From Takakia lepidozioides (Eukaryota > Streptophyta > Takakiopsida > Takakiales > Takakiaceae): DNA of 60,000 bases. Positions 1-10,266 of this stretch are shown piece after piece. The notes below the pieces were generated by a model. The model saw only the letters and a program-made list of their open reading frames with translations, had not been told where the DNA came from and made no database searches. The DNA lies in NCBI GenBank assembly GCA_030704615.1, contig CM060734.1, positions 36,908,042-36,968,041 on the forward strand, written 5' to 3'. How positions within the stretch are numbered: position 1 is the stretch's first letter; every line of letters begins with the position of its first letter. Made by a program: the position numbers and the translations under genes.

Positions 1-690
1 GGCTTTTGAGCCTTTGCTCCTTGCCCACCTCTTCACACTATTGTTGTTTCTGGTTTTGGAGGGGGGGGGGGGCAAGAGTATGTTGGCCACCTAATTTGCT
101 TTGGGGGACAACTGTGGCAGATCCCCATATTTGGCTCCTGTTTGAGAGCCAGCAGTGTAATGGGACTGCGTGTCCAGAGTATTTTGGTGGAAGTGATGGA
201 TATGTGGGGTATGGCAGGTATGGCAGATGAGCTTTCGTGTGTGTGCTTGATACAGTGTATTCGGGGGAGGGGGGGAGATGAGGCTACATTACAAAGCCAC
301 TAGAGCCCAGAAAACAAGAGTGAGTTTGTAGAAATTTGTGAGAGTGAGAGTGAGAGCGGTACTAAAAAGATGTTGGGCTCACTTGCGGATCTTCTAAAGC
401 GATTCAAGCTTGCAACATATCTACTGGAAGGGGTGGTTTCCAAGGGCTTGTAAGGGGTGGTTTCCCATTCTCAAGATACGGCAATGCAGCTGACATATTG
501 GAGCTGTACCTTGGTTCATGTAATAGTGCTGCATTGCTTCCGGTTGGAAATTTGATAGTAAGAAGTAGATGCCAGTGTCCTTATGAACACCCCGCTCAAA
601 GGAGCTTCCATGTAGACCACCTATGACTTGAGCAGTTGCCACCATACTCGCAGTGGTCACCAACATACCCGATCCACTTATTAGGAAACG
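1..690. other. No gene recognised
   Basis: I recognise no gene here. A run of about a dozen G residues lies near position 60 and a G-rich, GA-rich stretch lies around 265-360. Short open frames exist but show no family motif or splice-consistent structure. The left end may hold the tail of the neighbouring aldo/keto reductase relic, but I could not match it. Confidence 0.5.
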
Positions 691-694
691 TCCT

Positions 695-2835
695 TAAATG
701 TCCAGCCTGCCCGGCGGCTGCAGTCAAGCTGCCCCAGCTGTTGGACTTTGATAGGGCTCTACCATATCACTCTTATATTCCATCTCTCGCAAACACAAGT
801 GGATGAAACTGCTTCATGTAGAAGTAGCTTCCCCTCATCTTATCTGTCACCATTAAAGATGTCTAAAGGGTCTCAAACTGTCTGTGAGGATATAGTACAG
901 CCCTATGTATGAGTTATGGAAAGTGGATCATGGCTAACGTACCAATGTCGAGCGCATCAGGACTGATTCCATGCCTTCTCACAATTCTGTACAAGCCTGC
1001 AAACTTTGCATCAAACACAATCAGAACTTTCGCATAGGTACACTGCTTGATACTGAAAGGTTAGGAAACCTGTTTCTCAAGTAATACTTAAAGCCATGCC
1101 TTGCATTCACACAAGGGTGTGAAGACTTACAGAGATGGCAGGAATTACATAGAGCTTTGCAAAACTGTCATGGCCCTCTGCCTCAGCATAGCGTCCTACA
1201 AAAAACTGCCACAGGAATAAACTCCAGTCCAACTTTGTACATACCACCAGATGATAACCTGCAATTGTAACCACAGCTTTTATCCTTGAGGGTCCATGAA
1301 CAGCAGTGGCAGCTAGTTAAAGACCACAACTGAGTCTAGGGTTGACCTGTATAGAGATGATCTGAGAGAGTGTGGTGTTCTTGTTGAAATGCGACAGAGC
1401 ACCATTAAACAAAAATTGTCTCAGTACTCAGACCAACATGCCTTGTGGTGAGGTAAAGAAGCTAATCTAATACTATTGTTTCTACTTCAGTGAAGGCAGC
1501 AGCAAGAGCTTTCGGCTGTTCCTCAAATGGGGACTAATTTGTAGCAGCTGCAGGGGTCATAATCAATGTCCCCAAACATTGGTACTTATCTTCATCAACC
1601 AAGCAATGAATACCAAAGGTTGACCCTGCCAAACTCCAAAGGAACTACTGCCTCAAGGACTGGAGTCACTGATACTAGGTGACTGGATGACCTTGGGTTG
1701 GCTATAATGGGTGATATCGAACATACATTTATGTGGCTTTGAACACACAACCACTTATAAGGCAGCCTTGTGCCCTAGCCACTGGGCCATCTGTTGGATG
1801 CTCAATGAATACCAGACAAGTAAAATAGATGGTTTGGTAATTTCTTCAGCTAAATAACATGCATGCAAAGTGGCGCATATAATCTACCTCTGACTGCTTC
1901 CAAGAAGGAAACTGAATGAAAGTAGTCTGAAGACATGTAAGAGGTGTTGTGAGCTATCAAGAAGTGCCCTGTAAAATTTGGACAATCTGAATTGAAATTC
2001 TACCTGCCATCACCGGCTTCTCGGATGTTGACTGCACCTAGAGAAGATGATCCTCCTCAAATCCATGTCATTTGACCTGATGGTCCAGTGGCCCGTCCCT
2101 CAAGCCGACAGAGTTAACTGTGCAGTTTCCAAAAGAAACCCAACCATATGACATTGAAAAATCGGGAAGGAATAAGCAGATTGGCACTGATAGAGCACAC
2201 AAAAAGAATGGAGAAAGATGGCACCTTGGTAGCCGGCACTACACTGTCACTCGGAATCCTGAAACGCTTGAGCCACCGTCGCACATACTCGTCTGTTCTT
2301 TCCTGGGTCTCTGCACCGGGTACCTGCACAGCGCATTCACTGATTAGTAAAAGTAAGATCAGGTTCACTAGTTCACTTGCTGGAGGTGACCGATGACCCA
2401 CATTCTTCAAGTATGTATGGAATCGATAAAATTGTGAAATAATGGAGAAGACTTCAGATACACTTTTAGGTGCAACTTCTCCACATCAAATTTAGCTCAG
2501 ATTCTCAGACGACAGGCGGATGGTACTCGTTCACTTGATCCAATTGCTACTGCAAAAGGTTCTGTAGACTTGCATATCACAATACACTTGCAACTTTCTT
2601 ACTGGAGCTGGAGATACTCGGCCAATAGACCCAACTCACATCCAAAACCACCACACCCCCGGTATCAAAAGATGGCAGATTTATCTACAATGGTTTCGTA
2701 AATGACCCACATCCAGTAATGCACTCACGTTTCCGTGTGGAAGAAGTTGATACCTGCCTCAGTGGGCATCTTCAGCTGCTCGCAAGCTTCAGCATAATTG
2801 TTCTGCTCCCCAGATGTCATCGTTCCCGCATCAAC
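695..2835 (-). pseudogene. Aldo/keto reductase relic (Tas-like, NADPH-dependent)
   Basis: Fragments of an aldo/keto reductase run in order along the minus strand. At 2729-2835: VDAGTMTSGEQNNYAEACEQ followed by AGINFFHTE. At 2225-2323: VPGAETQERTDEYVRRW and IPSDSVV.ATK, ending at a GT donor. At about 2000-2100: ATGPSGQMTWI, then a stop, then GG. At about 1495-1600: VPMFGDIDYDP and, in another frame, FEEQPKALAAAFTE. At about 1410-1437: RHVGLSTET. At about 1165-1205: GRYAEAE. At about 935-1010: KFAGLYRIVRRHGISPD. At about 715-830: HPLV and KVQQLGQL. These match family blocks such as GTMTFGEQN, INFFDTAE, GPSGQM.WIRGG and YIGVSNET. The stop at 2057-2059 is TGA where CGA (Arg) is expected. Other fragments need frame changes and the catalytic region is broken, so I call it dead. 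A SINE-like element sits inside. Family assignment is from memory of plant Tas-like reductases. Confidence 0.75.
1694..1800 (-). mobile_element. tRNA-derived SINE-like element (copy A)
   Basis: Read on the minus strand, this stretch has a tRNA-like box A (GGCCCAGTGGCTAGGGCAC) and two box-B-like segments (GTGTTCAAAGCC and ATGTTCGATATCACC), then a shared tail around CCAACCCA. The same order of blocks recurs at 14674-14750, which argues for a dispersed family rather than chance. It lies in an intron of the decayed aldo/keto reductase gene. No clear target-site duplication was seen. Confidence 0.5.
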
Positions 2836-3251
2836 AAACGTTGGCCATGGTGAATAAGCCCAACGTTAAAAGGAAAGCCATACGTGCCCTGCCGACTTCA
2901 TGAACCTTACAATCAATGCAGAGGTATGAGGGAGAAGTTGAGAACCGAGGCATGATCTGGAGACTTGCAAGCTGGGCCGAACGTCGAACATTCCAAATTC
3001 CAATCCCATCGTCTTCTTCCTTGCCTTCCACCTACCATCACGGCCACAAGCCCAGCTCATATAAGTGGATGTGTGGACCCCACGCAGGCCAACGGCCCAT
3101 GAAATCACTGTGGGCTCCGGCGGCCGTGTAACGGCAGCCACCGGCGCCGGCGCCGGAGGCCCTCCGACAGCCCTCCCATCGTCTCTCTCACTGCCATTCA
3201 GGACTGGAACTGAGAGTGTGAGGACTGAGGGGGAAAGAGAGGCGGGGAAGA

Positions 3252-4993
3252 ATGTCCAGGCCCAACTCTGGGGCTCCCAGAGTTGTAAGTTATCCCCCGC
3301 CTCCAAGAGTTCAAAGTCATCACCCGCCGCTGCATACATTGCATCATCCGACATTGCATCCACCTCCACATTATCAAGCTGTTTTGACCCCAGACGTTGG
3401 AAGCTCAGGAATAAGCTCAAGCAAGGTTCACATCAGTCCAAGTGTGTTAGTGATTGTTGTCATTCTGAGTGTGGTGCTCATTCTGTCAGGATTTCTCCAC
3501 CTGCTTGCTCGATGTTTGGGTAGGCGGTCGGCGCAGCCAAGGGGAAGCCCGCCTCTGATTAGTCCTGTGAGTTCTCTACGTGGGCAGCTGCAGCATCTGT
3601 TCCACTTGCATGACTCAGGTGTGGAACAGGCATTCATAGATACACTACCTGTGTTCTTTTATGGGTCTATTCGGGGGTTGAAGGATCGTGCTGACTGTGC
3701 GGTGTGTCTGACTGAGTTTGGTGAAGATGAGCGCCTTAGGCTTCTCCCCAAGTGCAAGCATGCGTTCCACTTGGAATGTATCGACACCTGATTGCTATCA
3801 AATTCGACTTGCCCCCTCTGCCGGCAGACCCTGTTGCCAGAGGCTCCTTCCGCGGTTCCTCGGCCGGCCAGTAGTTTTGAATCGAGCATGCGTGAGAGGA
3901 CTGGAGAAATGGAGATGGTCGAAGGGGGTTGTGCACAGGGGCTCCTCCTTGATGAAAAAACCAAACAGGGCCCCCGCTACGCCATGGGAGTTTCCGTAAC
4001 TTCGAGCCTAAGGAAGCGGAACTCGAGGGCGAGAGAATGGTGGAGAGTGAAGATCCCACGCTGCCTACAGTTTGTGTGACCGAATCCGACGGTTCGGAGA
4101 GGATATTGACAGTGGAGTTAGGGAATGTGAAAATTGATGCCAGGAGAGTGAGTAGTGGGAGCAATGGAACACGCAGGGCGGGCCGGTCTTACTCAATGGG
4201 TTCTTATGAATATATTGTGGATCTATCCAATCTTGAGCTGACCATTGCTCCCACTCCATTTCCTGGTCGCCCGCAGAACTGGGCACCTTCGAGACCTACT
4301 CACCGTAGTGCCCTTTCGGATAGTATACCAGAACTGGGGAGTGCTGGGGGAACACCTGCGAATGATGATCTTTTCTGGGCCAGCAGAGGCCTTTACACAC
4401 CCCAATCTCTCTCTAGAGTGAGAGAGATCATGACACCAAGCCCAGGGCGCGTCGCCTACTCCCCGCTTTCAGAATGCCGTGGGTAAACTTCCCCAACATT
4501 GGCCAGGAGCTACCAGATCCAGGGGAGCAGTGGATAGCGATCCACAAGGAGGAGCATGTAACGTGAGCCGATCTTACGTTCTTTCAGGAATGAATGTTGA
4601 AATCGACATACCTGTAGACGAAGAGTCCAAGGCAATACTCTTCTCAGCAGCTGAATCGGTAGCAGAGAGAGAGAGAGCGATTGCTCGCAACGTTCTTCCT
4701 CGCTCAGGTTACCCGAAGGAAAAGCTAGTGTGAGTCGATTTCGAAGAACATTATCTGAAACAGCAGGTTTGGAGTCAGCCTCAGAGCATGTCGCCCCAGA
4801 AGTACCATCGAATGGATCTCTTCCTTCCAGTAGAGGTGAGAGTAGCAAGAACTTATTACCAAGTTCAAGGAAGTACACATTCAACTGGCTCATGGGTAGA
4901 GACAGAAGGGTGGGTTCAGCTGCTACTCCATCTCCGGTGGATGCTTCCCACAGCATTGAAAGCAGAGACACAAGTCAAGTGTTGTCTTCCTGA
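3252..4993 (+). pseudogene. ATL-family RING-H2 E3 ubiquitin ligase, disrupted
   Basis: The frame opened at 3252 has a Pro/His-rich leader, a hydrophobic membrane segment (SVLVIVVILSVVLILSGFL), a GLKDRADCAVCL stretch like the ATL GLD motif, and a RING-H2 finger. All eight zinc ligands are present in C-x2-C-x15-C-x1-H-x2-H-x2-C-x10-C-x2-C spacing. The conserved tryptophan of CIDTWL, which contacts the E2, is replaced by TGA at 3789-3791. The same frame continues with LLSNSTCPLCRQ. The tail then needs three frame changes: a lost base at about 3950-3965, an extra base near 4470-4500 and a lost base near 4725. After the first change comes RSYSMGSYEYIVDLSNLEL, typical of long ATL tails; after the last comes SRFRRTLSETAG. 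ATL genes usually have no introns, so splicing does not explain the shifts. Intact members ubiquitinate substrates at membranes. Confidence 0.85.
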
Positions 4994-6132
4994 CTATTTG
5001 TGGCTCCTCAACCAGGATTGTATCTTTACTTCTACTGAGAATTATCTAGTCCCCTTTTGGAACCACATGACCTATTTTTCTCGCAAATCCAAGGAGTGTG
5101 GAATTGGGATGGATTCACTGTGTCCTCCTTCTCCTGACTTTGTGTGATCATTTCCATCCAATAGTTAGCCCTGGGTGCCGGGTACTGATAGTGCATTTCA
5201 CTGGCACTGTGCTTCTCCATCTGTTGCTGTTGGTTGTGTGTCTCTCATTAGCAGGCTTGGTTGGACTCCCCATTTTACATGAGGAGCTATAAGACCCAAT
5301 CCCCTCATTGTTGGTGGCTTCTGAATCTGTGCACGCCACTCTGAATCTGCACAATAGTGTCACAACCATTTGTCACAATACAGCAGTGCAGCTCATGAAT
5401 GAACTTTGGCTTGATCCATGTGTGGAAATAGGCTGTCCATCACAACTCTGGATCACTGTTAGTTGCCGTGGAACTCTGCATTCTGCCTCAAAACTGGCTT
5501 GCATCTCTGTAATGCGAGAGACAAATCTGAAATCCATGAGTTCGTCCACTTGGTGCCCCTCCACTGGTTAAGCTCAGACTTCGGATCCAGATTATGAGCC
5601 AAACTTAGTCTTAGTCTTCACACCTTTGTTACAGATCTTTGGAGATTAGTCATGGGTGTTTGTCACAGCTGGATACAAAGTATAGCTTGCCAGCGACATG
5701 GTGCTCAATGAATAGTTTGTTACAAGTTGGGAGCCTGCAAGTTGGCATTACTAAATTACTTTCCACCATAGTGTGTGGCAATCAGTGCAACACACATTCC
5801 AATATCCAACGTCATGCAGCCTAAATCTTAGGATTTCCTGATCTTTAGTCTCCTGCATCGAAGCCTACCACCTGACACTTGCCCATGCAAGATGCAGGCC
5901 ATCAACATAGGGCCAACATTTGGAAGGATGTACACACAGTCACAAGTCACAAATGTTATATGTCAATTTGCACACCAGCAGAGTTGCATCTTTGTGATGT
6001 CTATAGACTCTTGAAAGTAGTGTGTTCTGCTTTTGCATTCTGCTTTTCAAACGGATATGCCCCGGTCCAATTGGCTACTTGCGAGAAAGCAACCCCAACT
6101 GAAAACTGGATAAAGGAAAGTGTGAAAGAGGT
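4994..6132. other. No gene recognised
   Basis: Spacer between the ATL relic and the 3' end of the phosphate acetyltransferase relic. A short hydrophobic frame at about 5098-5290 has no recognisable family motif and no supporting structure. I see no RNA gene or repeat array. Confidence 0.45.
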
Positions 6133-8930
6133 CTATCTGTGAGCTAAGCAGCTGGAGCTGCTATAGTTGGTGATTTGATGCTGTTTCTCCCTCATGGCCA
6201 CAGCTCGCGCTGCTGTGAGTGTGATATAGGTGATGATGTCTGCAACTGTGCACCCTGCTGAGTCATTGACTGTCTTTCTCAAGCCTTGCAGCAAGGGTCC
6301 CATTGCTACTGCTCCTGTGGACTGCATGACCAGTGACTGTGTCCAACTTCAGAGAACAAAGAATAGCTTCACCATGGTTGAGGGAAAGGGAGGTTGTCCG
6401 AAAGCTGTGCACCATGGAAGAGAAGTACTTCGTTTGTAGTCATTCAATGAGGGTTGCAAAACCCTCTCAGAAGCCTTGTAGTTATGCCTGGCACAGTCCC
6501 ATCAAGGGCATCCAATTTAAATCTGTCATAAAATGCTCATAGTAACATAACAACTTTGTGCAGAGCATATGCCTCAGCAGAGCCATAGAAGCAAGCAATC
6601 GCCCAGTGCATGTATATTACATGCCAAGTTTCACACATTAAGAAAAAACGATGGGGGGACGAATGCAAACCTGCTGGACAGCCTTGTATGTGTCGTTCCC
6701 AGTATTAAGGTCTGGGAAGAACAAAACTGTTGCCTGCATCAAACAACACCATATTTAAAAAACTGTCTCCACACATAAGGATGCAAGGATCCTGGATGAA
6801 CGAATGTTCAATGTCAGGCAAATCGGATTAGCCTCTTTATTTTGGCAATGTCTGGCATGATCTAAGGCATCAGCAATCCATAATCTGATGCAGTGATTCA
6901 CAGACTGCACAACTTCATGGCTTTACAATCAATCAACTTTCTGGCAGCCCAGCATATGTCCATTGGTAAAACAGTAACACTACGAGACATACACTGCTCC
7001 AATAGTGGCACTCTTAATGAGTTCAGTTTCGATAACCATGCCATGTTGTACGTACCAACACTGCATTTTGAAGACAGTTCAATTGCTTGATGTAACACAT
7101 TATTGGCAGTCCAGTGCCATCACAGCCTCGTCTGAATCTGGGTATAGAAGATTACCAGAGTTCTTTTCAAACCTTGTATGCAGCATAGAGAGAAAAGGAG
7201 AGAGAACAGAATTATGGTCTCAGCTCGCCCCATTCATGGTGCCTTTTATTAGAGAAAGATGTGATGCCAAAGCTTACCTTTCCAGCCACTGCTCCTTTCA
7301 TCTTGGTCTATGCAATATCTGGATCTACAGCTGGCATCATACTGCAGCCAGGACCAAATATTGAACCATAGTAAGACAAAAATAAAGACACCAGAAAGCT
7401 CTCATTGTTTTAGTCCGCTTTGATGCAGGGTTTAGGGTTTAAGACTGGTGACATTTGGTGATAGACCACTGATTGTTAACTCAGGTCAGCAAGAGCTGTA
7501 ATGCATGCATTCCACTCTTGAGAATATTCTCTCACAGCACGACTTGCATATGGTGCCGGAATTTGCAAAAGGAGTGGGATCTACAGCAGTGGCTTCTAAC
7601 TTCGTGTGATATTCTAAAGCACCTGCTTCTCAAGGAATCTCAACTGATTGTGGTTGAATGCTTGTCTAATTGGCTGCTACACAATACAATAGACTACCTG
7701 AAAAAGTAGGGTGCTGCTGATCAAATTGGTGGAAAAGATGAACGACCCACAGCTTTGACCTGAGAAGAAACTATGGTGTGGATGAAATGTGCATTTGGTA
7801 CTTAAGCTACATGATGCTTTATTGAAAAAGATTACTCTTTATCTGCATACTTTGTATCGAAGTGTAGTAAGAACCCCTGCCCATGGCCTAGCTGCTCCAG
7901 GAGGAGTCACTACTGCCAGCTCCTCATTTTCTTGTGATACAAGATCAGTATGCTTTCTCAGACAGATTAATCATGATATTGAAATTCACAGTACCTGGAG
8001 GTGTCTTCAATAGGAGGATCTGGACATCTCATCTTGGTGATTGCAGTTGCATCTACTACCTTTTGTATGATAATGACCAGACAAAATACACAACCTTCTC
8101 ATTAGAATACATTTATCAAGGCCACAAGGCATCCACTTACTCCTGCTGGAACACTACATCACTCATCTTGGCACTGTTCACTACTTTGTCTCTCCCATTC
8201 CCAATTGTTCCAGCCAGCTACGGTGGAAGCAACGCAACTCTAGTGAGTAATATCTTGCGAAGTCTACAAATTTCATCGAAAAACAGTTTGTAATGTCCTA
8301 GCATTAACAGCCAAACTCTATATAACATGTTTTGGGGTTCTCAGATCTGTAAAGGGAACATGCTTTACCTGCATCAGTGATGCGCAAAGCTGATGCCTCA
8401 AGTGTTGAAGGAATCTTGGTGCTCAGTGTAATTGTGTCATCTCTAGCACCCTTCAAGCTCGTCCCCTCTACCACCACGCTGTCCTGGTTGGTCTTGTAGG
8501 TTTCATAGGCTGTGGACACCAATCAGAGGTCAAGACCTCACATCTTAAACGAGCTTGAAGGGTGCTAGAGATGACACAATTACACTGAACGCCAAGATTC
8601 CTTCAACACTTGATACTTCACAAATTTGAAGTGTAAAGGTCTGCACCCACAACCGAAGAACACAGGGATGTCCCCAAATCGTCGTTTGATCGATCGGCCT
8701 GAAGTAGCCAACGCCAGGTTGCAACCTCTCCAAAGCATGCAGCAATCCCAATGTAAGTACAGCCAAATCACGACCAACTCCGCCAATCGCATGATGCACG
8801 TACAAACCAGTCGAATGTGCTTGTCTCCTACAATTCCATGATAAAGCCACTGACAATCCTCCTCTCGAATGCGCGGTTCCGATATATTTCCCTGCAATGC
8901 TGTAAAGAGTCTTGCAATGCATTCATTTTC
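6133..8930 (-). pseudogene. Phosphate acetyltransferase (PTA) relic
   Basis: Minus-strand fragments match phosphate acetyltransferase, which converts acetyl-CoA and phosphate to acetyl phosphate and CoA. About 8690-8830: a P-loop-like N-terminal block with AVLTLGLLHALERLQPGVGY then FRPID. About 8367-8520: YETYKTNQDSVVVEGTSLKG and STLEAS, matching the D.VVVEGT region. 7278-7353: QYDA, a frame change, AVDPDIA, a TAG stop at 7308-7310, then TKMKGAVAGK, ending at GTAAGC. 6671-6733: ATVLFFPDLNTGNDTYKAVQ, a near-perfect exon with AG and GT borders. 6133-6321: STGAVAMGPLLQGLRKTVND then CTVADI, where LSRG is changed to SAG. Exon order is correct, but the nonsense codon, frameshift and poorly matching middle indicate a dead gene. 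Part of the second exon is copied backwards at 8549-8613. I recall this family in algae and mosses; that part is memory, not shown here. Confidence 0.75.
8398..8613. repeat. 65-bp inverted repeat with 86-base spacer (hairpin)
   Basis: The 65 bases at 8398-8462 are repeated in reverse complement at 8549-8613 with two mismatches (near 8420 and 8422). The spacer is 8463-8548. The left arm is part of a recognisable PTA-like exon on the minus strand (TSLKGARDDTITL). The right arm falls in what would be the preceding intron. A transcript from either strand across the whole block could fold into a long, nearly perfect stem. Confidence 0.93.
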
Positions 8931-8939
8931 TATCCGGTC

Positions 8940-9384
8940 TTGACTTTTTCGCCGATGCAGTCAGCATTATCGGAAAGAAATTTTTGAAGTGAAGTAAAGG
9001 CTCGTTACCTTGGATATGGAAGGACTTGAGATCCGTGAAGCCACCAGCAAGCTTGCCTCCCACTTGACAAAGGCTTGCCCCAGTAGTGGAAAGAATCTGG
9101 GTTTATATTTGGTGCACCTTCAACCTTGTCATCTCACTCGACCTGAATTCTTCGGCAAGTTAGTGCGTGGATCCCAAAATCCAAAAAGAATTGACAAGCA
9201 TATTAGCCCTCTGTGCCATGTCACTCTCTCACAGGAGAGATTATGGAACTGCAGGAATGTGGGATGGGCTCCTTTGGAGCATGCTTGAAGCTCCAAGCTA
9301 TGGGGGCCTGCATTTTCAAACCCCCTAAAAACACCAACAAAGCACCCTCTGCCTAATCATGGAATTCTGCCCTCAAATTTGGTG
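8940..9384. other. No gene recognised
   Basis: Spacer after the 5' end of the PTA relic. A plus-strand open frame at 9010-9288 has no family motif and no codon pattern that persuades me. No structured repeat until the palindrome field begins at about 9385. Confidence 0.4.
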
Positions 9385-10075
9385 AGTGCATACCAGTCTT
9401 GGACTGGTATATGGTCTGAGGCCTGGTCTTTATATTGGTATTCATACTAGTATTTGATAACAGACCAGCTTGCCTGGTCTACCGTTCGGCAATACCCATG
9501 CCCATACCAGGGTACCCACATATTAGTCTTTGGAAGATATGCGTAGATACAACACCAGTCTAGTATTACATTCAAGGTACCAGTATTCATACCAGTTTCC
9601 TGCAAGCCACCTCTCTTGCCTGGTATGAACATGTTGGCTATAAGGTGTTGCTATATGTAGTTTCAAGGCACTGTTTTTGGCTTGAGGTAGATCAGGAGGT
9701 ACTCTTATTTTGCTGCATCGCTTGAAACTTTGGGACACGTGAGTTTGAATGCTGCCTTCTACTTGTATGCAGATTCATGTGATGTGTGTCGATTTTGAAC
9801 ATGGTTGGCTTCTCATCAATACCAGTATTCATTACATATACTTGATGGTATCAAGTTAAGCATACTTGCCTGGTACCAGTTCTAGTCTGGTATCTCATTG
9901 CTTAAGAGACATATATATACCAGGACCAGACTGGTATGTAATATACTTGATACCAGTCCAACACTGGTATGTTCTTCAGTACACATACTCATACTTGTAT
10001 TTTATACCTAGGTTCATAGTTCATACTGGTCCAACAGTGGTGCATCATACAGGTGCCAGGTAGGTACTAGGTACC
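9385..10075. repeat. Field of short palindromic ATACCAG / CTGGTAT motifs
   Basis: About a dozen copies of ATACCAG, CTGGTAT or close variants are scattered here on both strands, often as facing pairs such as ACCAGTCTTGGACTGGT near 9390, CCAGGACCAGACTGGTAT near 9920 and ACCAGTCCAACACTGGTAT near 9950. It is not a regular tandem array: spacing varies and neighbouring pairs differ in their centres. I do not recognise it as a known transposon end or array. It ends about 190 bases upstream of the DUF1365 gene start. Confidence 0.75.
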
Positions 10076-10266
10076 TTTTTTTTCTCAAGAAGAAAACAAA
10101 AAGAGAAGTGCAGCCGCTTTGAAATTCCCGGACTTCAACTGTTGACCTCACAATCGATGGCACTGCTTTCAAACGCAACTGATATTTCTCGAGAGTTTGT
10201 GCCCACTACGAAGGCAGCCGCTGGATTCCCAGAGTTGGGCTGCATGAGAGAGAGGAGAGAGAGGCA

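Noticed and set aside
2866-3420. 184-codon open frame on the minus strand
   Set aside because: It lies antisense to the start of the ATL relic, in GC-rich sequence where open frames are cheap, and contains no recognisable domain.
3789-3791. TGA in the RING finger as a selenocysteine or programmed readthrough codon
   Set aside because: Land plants lack selenocysteine insertion, the expected residue is Trp (one base away), and three further frame changes follow.
9010-9288. Plus-strand open frame of 92 codons
   Set aside because: No family motif, no flanking exons, and composition like the surrounding non-coding DNA.
9385-10075. CRISPR array
   Set aside because: The genome is a plant, repeats are about 7 bases, spacing is irregular and orientation alternates.
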